From the NCBI GenBank assembly GCA_012516015.1, contig JAAYXG010000067.1:1-8526 (forward strand): 8,526 nt of DNA, given 5' to 3'. Both the position numbers and the translations under genes were made by a program. Shown one piece after another: positions 1 to 6,347 of this stretch (position 1 is its first letter; each line of letters starts with the position of its first letter). The notes under the pieces are model-generated. The model was not told the origin of the DNA and did no database searches. It worked only from the letters and a program-made list of their open reading frames with translations. This DNA is from Lysobacteraceae bacterium (lineage in GTDB: Bacteria > Pseudomonadota > Gammaproteobacteria > Steroidobacterales > Steroidobacteraceae).

Positions 1-683
1 ACGACGCGGCCGCCGTCCATGAACACCACGCGGTCGGCGAACTGGCGCGCGAAGGCCATTTCGTGCGTGACGAGCAGCATGCTCATCGAAGTCGTCTCGC
101 CGAGCTCGCGCAATACGTCGAGCACTTCGCCCACCATCTCCGGGTCGAGCGCCGAGGTGACCTCGTCGAACAGCATGATGTCCGGCTGCATGGCGAGCGC
201 ACGCGCGATGGCGACGCGCTGCTTCTGCCCGCCCGAGAGTTGATCGGGCCACGAGTCCGCTTTGTCTTCGAGTCCGACTCGGCGCAAGAGCGTGAGCGCT
301 TGATCGCGCGCCTCCGACGGCGCCTGCTTGTTCACGAGCCGCGGCGCGAGCGTGAGATTGTCGAGCACGGACAGGTGCGGAAATAAATGGAAGTGCTGAA
401 ACACCATGCCGAGGTGCGCACGCGCACGACGCGTCTGCGCGCGATCCGCCGGCGCGCCGTTCTCCCACAGCGACAACCCGTGAACGCGCACGGTGCCTTC
501 TTGAATGTCCTCGAGCGTCATCGCAATGCGCAGCACCGTCGACTTGCCCGAGCCCGAGGGACCGATGAGCGCGACCTTCTCGCCGGCCGCGACCGAGAAA
601 TCGAAGTTCTCGAGCACGGTCGTCGCACCGTAGCGCTTCGTCACGCACTCGAACGTCAGTGCCGGTTCAGCGTGGGATGGCAT
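1..683 (-). CDS. ehuA: Ectoine/hydroxyectoine ABC importer, ATP-binding subunit (3' end outside window)
   Basis: Polar amino-acid-type ABC ATPase that would power ectoine/5-hydroxyectoine uptake with EhuB, EhuC and EhuD on the cytoplasmic face of the inner membrane. Starting from the ATG at 683 there are 227 complete codons before the window edge. Visible motifs in order: Walker A GPSGSGKS (residues 41-48), Q-loop glutamine in [11 protein letters not shown] (Q96), ABC signature LSGGQKQ (149-155), Walker B IMLFDE (169-174) followed by the D-loop SALD, and the switch histidine in VTHE (H207). Family members usually have 240-260 residues, so only a short C-terminal tail is missing. The start overlaps the end of ehuD by 17 bp and has GGAG about 8 nt upstream. 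The fold assignment is certain. The substrate is inferred from the ectoine operon context, since the ATPase alone cannot be separated from glutamine or arginine importer homologues. Confidence 0.9.
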   Translation of the reverse strand, partial: MPSHAEPALTFECVTKRYGATTVLENFDFSVAAGEKVALIGPSGSGKSTVLRIAMTLEDIQEGTVRVHGLSLWENGAPADRAQTRRARAHLGMVFQHFHLFPHLSVLDNLTLAPRLVNKQAPSEARDQALTLLRRVGLEDKADSWPDQLSGGQKQRVAIARALAMQPDIMLFDEVTSALDPEMVGEVLDVLRELGETTSMSMLLVTHEMAFARQFADRVVFMDGGRV

Positions 684-1323
684 AGCGAATCTCCAATCGT
701 CGCACGGCGTAAGAGGCGATCAGGCTCACGACCAGGAACACGGCGCCCGTGATCGTGAGCGGTTCGAGGTAACGGAACGATTCGGCACCGATGAGCTTCG
801 CCGTCTGCAGCATTTCCATCACGGTGATGGCAGCGAGCAGCGGCGTCTCCTTGAACATTGCGATGAGATAGTTGCCGAGCATCGGCAGCGTCGGCGGCAC
901 CGCTTGCGGCAGGATGATTCGCAGCCATGTCGACGACGCGGACAAGTTGAGCGCGCGCGCCGCCTCCCATTGCCCCGCAGGAATCGCTTCGATGCCCGCG
1001 CGATACACCTCCGCCGTATAGCAAGCGTAGTGCAAGCCGAGCGCGAGAATGCCGATCGTGAACGGCGACAGCGAGACGCCGTACTCCGGCAGGACGTAGT
1101 AGAGAAAATAGAGCTGAATCAGAAGCGGCGTCGAGCGCACGAACTCCACGATCCAATACGCCGTGCGCGCGACCGCGCGCACCGGCGCCATGCGCAGCGT
1201 CGCCCACGCCAATCCGAGCACGACGGCGAGCGCGAATCCCGCGACGGTCGCCTGGAGCGTCACGACGAAGGCTCGCAACATCTCCGGCAGGATGCTGAAC
1301 GCGTATTCCCAGCTCCAGATCAT
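667..1323 (-). CDS. ehuD: Ectoine/hydroxyectoine ABC importer, permease subunit EhuD
   Basis: A 218-residue inner-membrane permease of the HisM/GlnP polar amino-acid family, expected to pair with EhuC to form the translocation pore. Several hydrophobic segments are visible, beginning around [20 protein letters not shown]. The cytoplasmic EAA-type coupling loop that contacts the ATPase is clear: [20 protein letters not shown] followed by LNL and, further on, ILPQAVPP. The ATG at 1321-1323 is chosen because it overlaps the ehuC stop in an ATGA junction and begins the conserved permease N-terminus (MIWSWEYAF). The same frame stays open upstream to 1842, but that stretch is low-complexity Arg/Ala-rich sequence lying over ehuC. 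The upstream GAGAAG is a modest ribosome binding site, so translation is probably coupled to ehuC. The stop overlaps the ehuA start by 17 bp. EhuC versus EhuD was decided by gene order and could be swapped. Confidence 0.88.
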   Translation of the reverse strand: MIWSWEYAFSILPEMLRAFVVTLQATVAGFALAVVLGLAWATLRMAPVRAVARTAYWIVEFVRSTPLLIQLYFLYYVLPEYGVSLSPFTIGILALGLHYACYTAEVYRAGIEAIPAGQWEAARALNLSASSTWLRIILPQAVPPTLPMLGNYLIAMFKETPLLAAITVMEMLQTAKLIGAESFRYLEPLTITGAVFLVVSLIASYAVRRLEIRYAIPR

Positions 1324-1979
1324 GCGCGCTTCTCGCGGTGGCGCGTCGCGTTGCGCTCGAGACGCCGCATCCCCGTGAGCAGCGCTTGCGCAAGCAAGAA
1401 GTAGATCAACAAGGTCAGTGCGAAGAGCGGCACGGTCTGCAGCGTTGCGGCACGCTGCACCTGCGCCGCGAACGTGAGCTCGGACAACGTGATGAGCGAC
1501 ACGAGCGCCGTGTTCTTCATGAGCTCGATCAAGAGATTGCCGGCGGGCGGCAGCATCATCGGCAACGCCTGCGGCAGCACAATGCGAAACAGAATGCGCC
1601 GTTCGCCCAAGTTGAGCGCCCTGCCCGCCTCCCACTGCCCGCGCGGCACATTGTCGATCGCGCTGCGCACGACCTCCGCGCCGTAGGCGCCGCTGTTGAG
1701 GCCGAGCACGACGATGCCCGTCACGAGCGCGGGCAAGCTCACGCCGAAGAACGGCAGCGCGAAGTAGAACCAGAAGAGCTGCACCATCGCCGACGTGCCG
1801 CGAAAGAGCTCGACATACGTCGTCGCCGGCCAGCGCAGCCATGGCCGCCTCGAGCGGCGCCCGAGACCGGCGACGAGCGCCAGCACGAGCGCGAACGCGG
1901 CACCGCCGATCGTGAGCTGCAGCGTCACGCGCAAGCCTTCGATCAAAGGCGGTCCATGCATGCGCAGAAACTCGATCAC
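1320..1979 (-). CDS. ehuC: Ectoine/hydroxyectoine ABC importer, permease subunit EhuC
   Basis: A 219-residue inner-membrane permease, the partner of EhuD. It shows the usual layout for the family: a short N-terminus, a TM segment at VTLQLTIGGAAFALVLALVAGL, then the coupling loop AEVVRSAIDNVPRGQWEAGR followed by ALNL and ILPQALP. The start is taken as GTG at 1979-1977. It overlaps the ehuB stop as GTGA and sits about 5 nt after a strong purine-rich Shine-Dalgarno stretch (AGGGAGAGG) inside the ehuB 3' end. The next ATG is seven codons in and would lose this site. The open frame runs on to 2819, but that extension is a shadow of ehuB. The EhuC assignment follows the B-C-D-A order; sequence alone says only polar amino-acid permease of the HisM superfamily. 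Confidence 0.88.
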   Translation of the reverse strand: MIEFLRMHGPPLIEGLRVTLQLTIGGAAFALVLALVAGLGRRSRRPWLRWPATTYVELFRGTSAMVQLFWFYFALPFFGVSLPALVTGIVVLGLNSGAYGAEVVRSAIDNVPRGQWEAGRALNLGERRILFRIVLPQALPMMLPPAGNLLIELMKNTALVSLITLSELTFAAQVQRAATLQTVPLFALTLLIYFLLAQALLTGMRRLERNATRHREKRA

Positions 1980-2890
1980 GGCGCCTCTCCCTTGCACAGC
2001 TCGGCGGCTGTCACCTGTCCCGGCAACATGTCGCGCGTGAATCCGAACGGCTCGACCAATTCGGCGTGAACGGGCGTTCCGATCGTCGTGCTCAAGACCG
2101 CGTTGAATGCTTCTCGAAACGCTGCGTCTTGCTTGCGAAAGCCGAACGCGCCGTAGCCCTTCATGACTTCGCCGTCGATCACGAGATCCTCGAAAGGCAT
2201 CGCGCGCTCGAGCGGCGCCGACGTCTTGCTCAGCAGATCGTTCACCGTCAACGCGGTTGCCGCATACGCGGACGCGCGTCCCGCCGCGACGCCGTCGACC
2301 GCCGCGGGCGCGCCGGGAAAGATGACGATCCGATCGTCCGGAATACCTATCGCGCGCGCGTACTGCAGCTGAATCGCCCCCGTGACGACGCCGAGCGTCG
2401 CGCCGGGCGTATCGCGCACATCTTCGTAGCTGTGCAGGTCGAGCGGATTGCCCGCCGGCACCATGAAGGCTTCGCCGATCGAGTAGGTCGGATTGGAGAA
2501 GAGAATCTCTCGGCAGCGCTGCGGCGTGATGTACATGCCCGCCGCGATCACATCGAAGCGCCCGGCTTTGAGCGCGGGGATCAGCGAGCCGAACTCGGTC
2601 AACACGCCTTGAATCTCCGGCACGCCCAGTTGCCGAAAGACGAGCCGCGCAAGCTCGGGCGCTTCGCCGGTCAAACGGCCCGTCTTCGTATCGACATACG
2701 CATACGGCGCTTCGTTCGCGAAGCCGACGCGGACGATGCCGGCCGCACGAATCCGCTGCAAGGTGTCGCCCTCGCCGGCGCGACCGCTGTCCAGCTCGCC
2801 GGGCCGCGGCCACAGCCACACCCCGAGCAGGACGGCTGCGGCCAAGGCGACCGTTCGAGCGAGCAGTTGGCGGGCGCTAGGGCGAGGCAC
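1976..2890 (-). CDS. ehuB: Ectoine/hydroxyectoine periplasmic binding protein EhuB
   Basis: A 304-residue solute-binding protein of the SBP_bac_3 family that would capture ectoine and hydroxyectoine in the periplasm for EhuCDA. Residues 1-28 form a signal sequence (Arg-containing start, then VALAAAVLLGVWLW) with no obvious lipobox cysteine, so it is probably soluble rather than a lipoprotein. The mature domain opens with RIRAAGIVRVGF, typical of the family. Possible ligand-pocket residues, by rough analogy with the Sinorhizobium EhuB structure (Glu21, Phe24, Tyr60, Phe80, Arg85), are E60, Y63, F100, Y120 and R125. This mapping is by spacing only. The start is GTG at 2890-2888 with GGGTG about 6 nt upstream. 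The gene lies 56 bp after ectD and overlaps ehuC by 4 bp. Ectoine specificity is inferred from operon context plus the plausible aromatic cage. A different polar solute remains possible. Confidence 0.88.
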   Translation of the reverse strand: MPRPSARQLLARTVALAAAVLLGVWLWPRPGELDSGRAGEGDTLQRIRAAGIVRVGFANEAPYAYVDTKTGRLTGEAPELARLVFRQLGVPEIQGVLTEFGSLIPALKAGRFDVIAAGMYITPQRCREILFSNPTYSIGEAFMVPAGNPLDLHSYEDVRDTPGATLGVVTGAIQLQYARAIGIPDDRIVIFPGAPAAVDGVAAGRASAYAATALTVNDLLSKTSAPLERAMPFEDLVIDGEVMKGYGAFGFRKQDAAFREAFNAVLSTTIGTPVHAELVEPFGFTRDMLPGQVTAAELCKGEAP

Positions 2891-2914
2891 GATTCACCCG
2901 CGTTTGTTCTTATT

Positions 2915-2937
2915 GGGTACTTATATATATGTAACCC
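2915..2937. promoter_or_regulatory. AT-rich imperfect hairpin between ectD and ehuB
   Basis: The only real gap inside the operon (2891-2946) contains a run of alternating A/T flanked by GGGTAC (2915-2920) and GTAACCC (2931-2937). These arms pair with one bulged base around a 10-nt AT loop. On the minus strand the core includes TATATA and TATAAG, which could serve as a -10 element, but no good -35 is seen at the right distance. Possible roles are a weak internal promoter for ehuBCDA, or an mRNA structure that separates expression of the biosynthesis and uptake halves. There is no U-run after the stem, so it is not a convincing terminator. Confidence 0.35.
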
Positions 2938-2946
2938 GCCGGATGC

Positions 2947-3876
2947 TCAGACGAAGGAACCCCCGACAGGCTGAATGGGCTTGAACGACTTGCGCGTCGC
3001 GATGAACTCGGGGCGCGGCGGCTTGCCGCCGAACGGGGTGACGACCCGATTCGTGACGCTGTTGTAGACCAGGAAGACGTTCGAGCGCGGCAGCGGCGAG
3101 ATGTTGCTGTTCGATCCGTGCATCGAGTTGCAGTCGAACAGGACGACCTTCCCCGCCGATCCCTTCGTCGTTGCGATGCCGCCTTCCTCGAACAGCGACT
3201 GCAAGCTCTCGGGGTCCGGCACGCCGTACTCCTGCCGGCGCAGCGACTGCTTGTAGTGATCGTCCGGGGTCGCGCCGACGCACCGAACGTAGCGCCGATG
3301 CGAGCCGGGGATGATCATGAGCGGTCCGTTGTACTCGGTGTTCTGCGTCAACGAGATCGACATGCTGAGCGCACGCATGCGCGGCATGCCGTCTTCCACG
3401 TGCCACGTCTCGAAGTCCGAGTGCCAGTAGAACTCCTTCCCGAAGAATCCCGGCTTGTAGTTGAGACGCGATTGATGGATGTAGACCTCGTCGCCGAGGA
3501 GGTAGCGAGCGATCCCGGCGAGACGCTCGTCGGCCGCGAGGCGCGCGAACAGCAGGCTCTGCGCGTGGATCGCGAAGATCGAGCGCAGCTCCTCGCTGTC
3601 CGGCTCGAGAATCAGCGTGTCGCGATTGATCCCGACAGGCGCCTCGCGCAACCGATCGAGCTCGGCAACGAGCGTGTTGATCTCTGCCGCACTGAACAGG
3701 CCATCGAGCTCGAGAAAGCCGTCGCGGTCGTACTGCCGCACCTGCTCGCGCGTGAGCGGGCCCTTCTTGCCCGCCGGCGCGTACACGACGGGATCGACGC
3801 GATCGGCGATGTGCGGGGTGTTGTAAACGCGAGATACGTAAGGATCGTGCTCCTTCCGTCCAAGAACTGCAGACAT
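2947..3876 (-). CDS. ectD: Ectoine hydroxylase (Fe(II)/2-oxoglutarate dioxygenase)
   Basis: Cytoplasmic enzyme that hydroxylates ectoine to (4S,5S)-5-hydroxyectoine using O2, Fe(II) and 2-oxoglutarate. At 309 residues it is the usual family length. The diagnostic EctD stretch FYWHSDFETWHVEDGMP lies at residues 149-165. The iron ligands are visible as H152, D154 and H253 (in DCNSMHGS), with R264 placed as the likely 2-oxoglutarate carboxylate anchor. The region IHQSRLNYKPGFFGKEF just before the motif is also typical. Together these separate EctD from proline hydroxylases and PhyH-like relatives. The ATG at 3874-3876 is two bases after the ectC stop and has GGAGG about 8 nt upstream within the end of ectC, so the two genes are probably translated as a coupled pair. 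No residue needed for activity looks missing, so the host likely makes hydroxyectoine under osmotic or temperature stress. Confidence 0.97.
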   Translation of the reverse strand: MSAVLGRKEHDPYVSRVYNTPHIADRVDPVVYAPAGKKGPLTREQVRQYDRDGFLELDGLFSAAEINTLVAELDRLREAPVGINRDTLILEPDSEELRSIFAIHAQSLLFARLAADERLAGIARYLLGDEVYIHQSRLNYKPGFFGKEFYWHSDFETWHVEDGMPRMRALSMSISLTQNTEYNGPLMIIPGSHRRYVRCVGATPDDHYKQSLRRQEYGVPDPESLQSLFEEGGIATTKGSAGKVVLFDCNSMHGSNSNISPLPRSNVFLVYNSVTNRVVTPFGGKPPRPEFIATRKSFKPIQPVGGSFV

Positions 3877-3878
3877 AG

Positions 3879-4277
3879 TCAGGCCTCCACCGCTTCGGCT
3901 TCGAGCGGATACGCACCGCTCTCGTCATGCACTTCCCGCCCGTGCAGCGCGGGATTGAACACGCACGCGACCGTGAGCTCGGTCTCCGCGTGCAGGACGT
4001 GCTCGTCGTGCTTGTCGAGGATATAGATCGTGCCGGGCTCGACGCGATAACGCTTACCGGTCGCGCAATCTTCGACCTCGCCGGTGCCGCTGATGCAGTA
4101 CACCGATTCGAAATGATTGCGATAGCACATCGGCGTCGAAGTGCCGGCATACATCGTCGTGATGTGAAAGGAGAACCCGACGTTGTCGTTCTTCAACAGC
4201 AGTCGCGTGCTCTCCCAGGTCTTGCTCACGACGCGTCGCGAGGTCTTTCGTGCTTCTTCCAACGTTCGAACGATCAT
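3879..4277 (-). CDS. ectC: L-ectoine synthase
   Basis: Cytoplasmic cupin that closes the ring of N-gamma-acetyl-diaminobutyrate, releasing water to give ectoine, the last step of ectoine synthesis. The 132-residue length matches the family. The numbering agrees with the structurally studied EctC proteins: metal ligands E57, Y85 and H93, and pocket residues W21, T40, Y52, H55 and F107. The single cupin barrel is recognisable from [16 protein letters not shown] and from [17 protein letters not shown]. The acidic tail (EAEAVEA) is common in EctC. ATG at 4275-4277 is preceded by AGGAG at a 9-nt spacing. The gene follows ectB by 20 bp and precedes ectD by 2 bp. Confidence 0.97.
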   Translation of the reverse strand: MIVRTLEEARKTSRRVVSKTWESTRLLLKNDNVGFSFHITTMYAGTSTPMCYRNHFESVYCISGTGEVEDCATGKRYRVEPGTIYILDKHDEHVLHAETELTVACVFNPALHGREVHDESGAYPLEAEAVEA

Positions 4278-4297
4278 GCAATGAAACTCCTAATGGC

Positions 4298-5611
4298 CTA
4301 GACCGCTGCGCGCGGCAGGGGTTGGCGGCGGCTCAGCACCGCGGCGACGCTTTGGGCGAGTATCGTGAGGCCGCTCTCGAGCTCCTCATCGGTGATCGTG
4401 AGCGGACACAAACATTTCAGGACTTCGTCGTTCGGGCCGCCGGTCTCGATGATCATGCCGCGTCGAAAGGCTTCGCTGCTCACGGCCGAGGCTTGCTCGG
4501 GATCGGCGAATGCGAGACCTTGCATGAGCCCGCGCCCCTTCACGTGCAGGCTGTGCGGTGCCGTTGCGGCAATCTGCGTCAGGCGATTCGTTACATAGGC
4601 GCCCTTGCGACGCACCTCCGCCCCGAACGTATCGTCGGACCAGAAATGCTCGAGCGCCGCGGCGGCCGTGACGAACGCATGGTTGTTGCCGCGGAACGTG
4701 CCGTTGTGCTCGCCCGGCTTCCACACGTCGAGCTCGCGGCGAAAGAGCGTGAGCGCGAACGGCAATCCGAGGCCGCTCAACGATTTCGAGAGCGTGACGA
4801 TGTCGGGCGTGAGCCCCGCTTGCTCGAAGCTGAAGAAGGTGCCCGTGCGGCCGCATCCCGCCTGAATGTCATCGACGATCAGCAGGATCTCGTGCTTGCG
4901 GCAGAGCGCTTGAAGGTGGCGCAGCCATGCGACGCTCGCCGTGTTGAGACCGCCTTCGCCTTGCACCGTTTCGACGATCACCGCCGCGGGATGATCGATG
5001 CCGCTGCTCGAGTCGGTCAGCGTCTTCTCGAGATATTCGAGCGTATCGACGCCCTCGCCGAGATATCCGTCGTACGGCATTCGAATGACGCCGTTCAAGT
5101 CCTGACCCGCGGCGCCGCGATGATGCGAGTTGCCGGTCATGGCCAAGGCGCCCAATGTGACGCCGTGAAACCCGTTCGTGAACGCGACGATGCTGCGCCG
5201 GCCGGTGTACTTGCGCGCGAGCTTGAGCGCCGCTTCAACGGCGTTCGCGCCCGTCGGTCCCGTGAACTGCACGACGTAAGGGAGATTGCGCGGCTCGAGA
5301 ATCAGTTTCTCTAGCTTCTCGAGAAATTCCGCCTTCGCGGTCGTATGCAGATCCAAGCTGTGAGCGACGCCGCCATCGTTGATGTAGCGCACGAGCGCCT
5401 CGCGGAGCAGCTTGTGATTGTGGCCGTAGTTCAGACTGCCTGCGCCGCACAGAAAATCGAGATAGCCCTTCCCCTGATCGTCGTACAGATAGGAGCCTTC
5501 CGCGCGCGAGAAGAGCGACGGGAAATTGCGCGCGTAGCTGCGCACTTTCGATTCGTGCTTACTGAAGACGGTCTTGCCGGATTTGAGCGGCCGCAAGTCG
5601 GGTGGATTCAT
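4298..5611 (-). CDS. ectB: L-2,4-diaminobutyrate:2-oxoglutarate aminotransferase
   Basis: PLP-dependent class III aminotransferase that converts L-aspartate-4-semialdehyde to L-2,4-diaminobutyrate with glutamate as amino donor, the first committed step of ectoine synthesis. The protein has 437 residues, as expected. Visible features: EctB-like N-terminus (ESKVRSYARNFPSLFSRAEG, residues 20-39), FLCGAGSLNYGHN (53-65), the phosphate-binding FTGPTGANAVEAALK (116-130), cofactor-ring aspartate in VDDIQAGCGRTG (D247) and the Schiff-base lysine K276 in TLSKSLSG. The ATG at 5609-5611 is chosen because AAGGAG lies 9-10 nt upstream and the conserved N-terminus begins there. The frame stays open to 5914, but that extension overlaps ectA and is Arg-rich shadow sequence. 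The gene follows ectA by 17 bp. Its substrate also feeds Lys/Thr/Met synthesis, and no dedicated aspartokinase is encoded here. Confidence 0.97.
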   Translation of the reverse strand: MNPPDLRPLKSGKTVFSKHESKVRSYARNFPSLFSRAEGSYLYDDQGKGYLDFLCGAGSLNYGHNHKLLREALVRYINDGGVAHSLDLHTTAKAEFLEKLEKLILEPRNLPYVVQFTGPTGANAVEAALKLARKYTGRRSIVAFTNGFHGVTLGALAMTGNSHHRGAAGQDLNGVIRMPYDGYLGEGVDTLEYLEKTLTDSSSGIDHPAAVIVETVQGEGGLNTASVAWLRHLQALCRKHEILLIVDDIQAGCGRTGTFFSFEQAGLTPDIVTLSKSLSGLGLPFALTLFRRELDVWKPGEHNGTFRGNNHAFVTAAAALEHFWSDDTFGAEVRRKGAYVTNRLTQIAATAPHSLHVKGRGLMQGLAFADPEQASAVSSEAFRRGMIIETGGPNDEVLKCLCPLTITDEELESGLTILAQSVAAVLSRRQPLPRAAV

Positions 5612-5628
5612 GTTATGGGTCTCCTTGA

Positions 5629-6180
5629 TCAGTTCGCCGCGCCGCGCGGTGTGAAAGGTCCGATCGTCACGAGAATTTCCGATTCGTGGACCCCGTCGAG
5701 ATGCGCGTTGCGGTCGAACAGAAGTCGATCCTCGATGGGACAGGCGAGAGATCGAGCTAGCGAGCGAAAGAGCGCCCAAGAAGCGCCGTTCGACTCGGTG
5801 ATCGTTGTTTGGATGTGATCTACGCCGGCGCACGCAGGCCGTTCGAGCAGATCGAACAGCATCGCGCGTGCGAGTCCCTGCCCGCGCTCGGAGGCCGCGA
5901 TCGCGACCTGCCAAATGAACAGGACGTTCGGGCGGTTCGGCAGCAGATACCCTGAGACGAAGCCCGCGGGCGAAGGCGCTGCGTCAGTGCGCTCGGCCAA
6001 CACGCAAGTGTCGGCAAAATGGGTGCACTGGAGCAGGTTCAGATAAAGTGAGTTGGTGTCGAGCGGCGCGCACGCCGCGATGAGTGCGTGTACCGATTTT
6101 CCGTCCGCCGCCCGGGGACGGCGTAGAGAGTAGCGCTCCGACGCGTCCCGCCCGAGCGCACTAGTTGCGGTTGAGGGCAT
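5629..6180 (-). CDS. ectA: L-2,4-diaminobutyrate N-gamma-acetyltransferase
   Basis: GNAT-family enzyme that acetylates diaminobutyrate from acetyl-CoA to give N-gamma-acetyl-diaminobutyrate, the middle step of ectoine synthesis. The protein has 183 residues from the ATG at 6178-6180. EctA signatures visible in order: APLDTNSLYLNLLQCTHFADTC (39-60, split here as LDTNSLYLNLLQ and HFADTC), FIWQVAI (88-94), the acetyl-CoA loop RGQGLARAML (99-108) and ITESNGASWALFRSLA (127-142). A TTG codon directly precedes the ATG and could also initiate. No strong Shine-Dalgarno is seen upstream, only TAAG at about 10 nt, unlike ectB, ectC and ectD. This is the first gene of the minus-strand operon. Its start lies 10 bp from a 17-bp putative EctR operator, so the 5' leader is short and probably part of the control region. 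Confidence 0.95.
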   Translation of the reverse strand: MPSTATSALGRDASERYSLRRPRAADGKSVHALIAACAPLDTNSLYLNLLQCTHFADTCVLAERTDAAPSPAGFVSGYLLPNRPNVLFIWQVAIAASERGQGLARAMLFDLLERPACAGVDHIQTTITESNGASWALFRSLARSLACPIEDRLLFDRNAHLDGVHESEILVTIGPFTPRGAAN

Positions 6181-6189
6181 CAAAATTAC

Positions 6190-6206
6190 TTAGATGATCT
6201 AATTAA
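6190..6206 (-). promoter_or_regulatory. Putative EctR operator in front of ectA (site 1)
   Basis: Read toward ectA the site is TTAATTAGATCATCTAA. It contains a perfect inverted repeat TTAGAT-G-ATCTAA (6190-6202 on the plus strand), a half-site arrangement expected for a MarR dimer. It matches site 2 in front of ectR at 16 of 17 positions. It lies between the predicted proximal ectA promoter and the ectA start, near or just after the predicted transcription start, so a bound repressor could block initiation or early elongation. The assignment to EctR is inferred from the divergent arrangement. No binding data are visible here. Confidence 0.65.
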
Positions 6207-6216
6207 CTGGCCGTGT

Positions 6217-6245
6217 ATGATTAGCGACAAGGGCCGTATGGTCAA
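6217..6245 (-). promoter_or_regulatory. Candidate proximal ectA promoter
   Basis: On the minus strand TTGACC (6245-6240) matches the sigma-70 -35 element at five of six positions. AATCAT (6222-6217) follows after a 17-bp spacer and matches the -10 consensus at four of six. Transcription would start near 6210, just upstream of operator site 1, giving a leader of about 30 nt. The -35 is convincing and the -10 is mediocre, so an activator or stress sigma factor may be needed. The coordinates cover -35 to -10. Confidence 0.5.
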
Positions 6246-6260
6246 CGCTTTTATCTTGGT

Positions 6261-6269
6261 ATTCTAGCA
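6261..6269 (-). promoter_or_regulatory. Candidate distal ectA promoter with extended -10
   Basis: On the minus strand TGCTAGAAT is an extended -10 element (TGn followed by TAGAAT, five of six matches to TATAAT). No consensus -35 lies 17 bp upstream; that position falls in the inverted repeat at 6275-6292. Extended -10 promoters often work with a poor -35. Tandem ectA promoters are known in some halotolerant methylotrophs, but this one rests only on sequence match. Confidence 0.4.
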
Positions 6270-6274
6270 ATATC

Positions 6275-6292
6275 AAAGACTTGTATGTCTTT
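6275..6292. promoter_or_regulatory. Inverted repeat AAAGAC-N6-GTCTTT in the ectA-ectR control region
   Basis: A perfect 6-bp inverted repeat with a 6-bp centre, about midway between the two putative EctR sites and unrelated to them in sequence. It covers the place where a -35 would lie for the distal ectA promoter. The TTGTAT at its centre (6281-6286) could serve as a plus-strand -35 for ectR, though no matching -10 is clear. It could be the binding site of a second, unlinked regulator. Confidence 0.4.
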
Positions 6293-6306
6293 CAGGCCAG
6301 CTCTGA

Positions 6307-6323
6307 TTAATTAGATCAGCTAA
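6307..6323 (+). promoter_or_regulatory. Putative EctR operator in front of ectR (site 2)
   Basis: TTAATTAGATCAGCTAA read toward ectR is the near-identical partner of site 1. It lies within two overlapping dyads: ATTAG-N5-CTAAT (6310-6324) and CTGAT-N7-ATCAG (6303-6319). It ends 24 bp before the ectR GTG. Both sites are preceded by GGCCAG, immediately so at site 1 and with six extra bases at site 2 (6295-6300). Position and duplication suggest autorepression of ectR. Confidence 0.6.
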
Positions 6324-6347
6324 TGGTTTATTCTGCGTGTAAGTCTC

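Noticed and set aside
1324..2819. Upstream extensions of the ehuD (to 1842) and ehuC (to 2819) frames
   Set aside because: The added sequence overlaps real genes in other frames and has low-complexity Arg/Ala composition. The 4-bp overlaps define the true starts.
1..2890. Reading the importer as part of an ectoine-degradation locus
   Set aside because: No eutABCDE, doeA/doeB or enuR-like gene is in the window, and the importer genes follow biosynthetic ectD directly.
2066..4026. Two roughly 300-codon plus-strand open frames (2066-2974 and 3118-4026)
   Set aside because: They mirror ehuB and ectD and have shadow-like charged composition. The opposite strand carries conserved catalytic and binding motifs.
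4250..5314. A 354-codon plus-strand open frame
   Set aside because: It lies opposite ectB, which has a clear aminotransferase sequence. The plus-strand product is Arg/Glu/Ala-rich without recognisable motifs.
5612..5914. Upstream extension of the ectB frame
   Set aside because: The extra 101 residues overlap ectA, are Arg-rich and not EctB-like. A good ribosome binding site and the conserved N-terminus mark the ATG at 5611.
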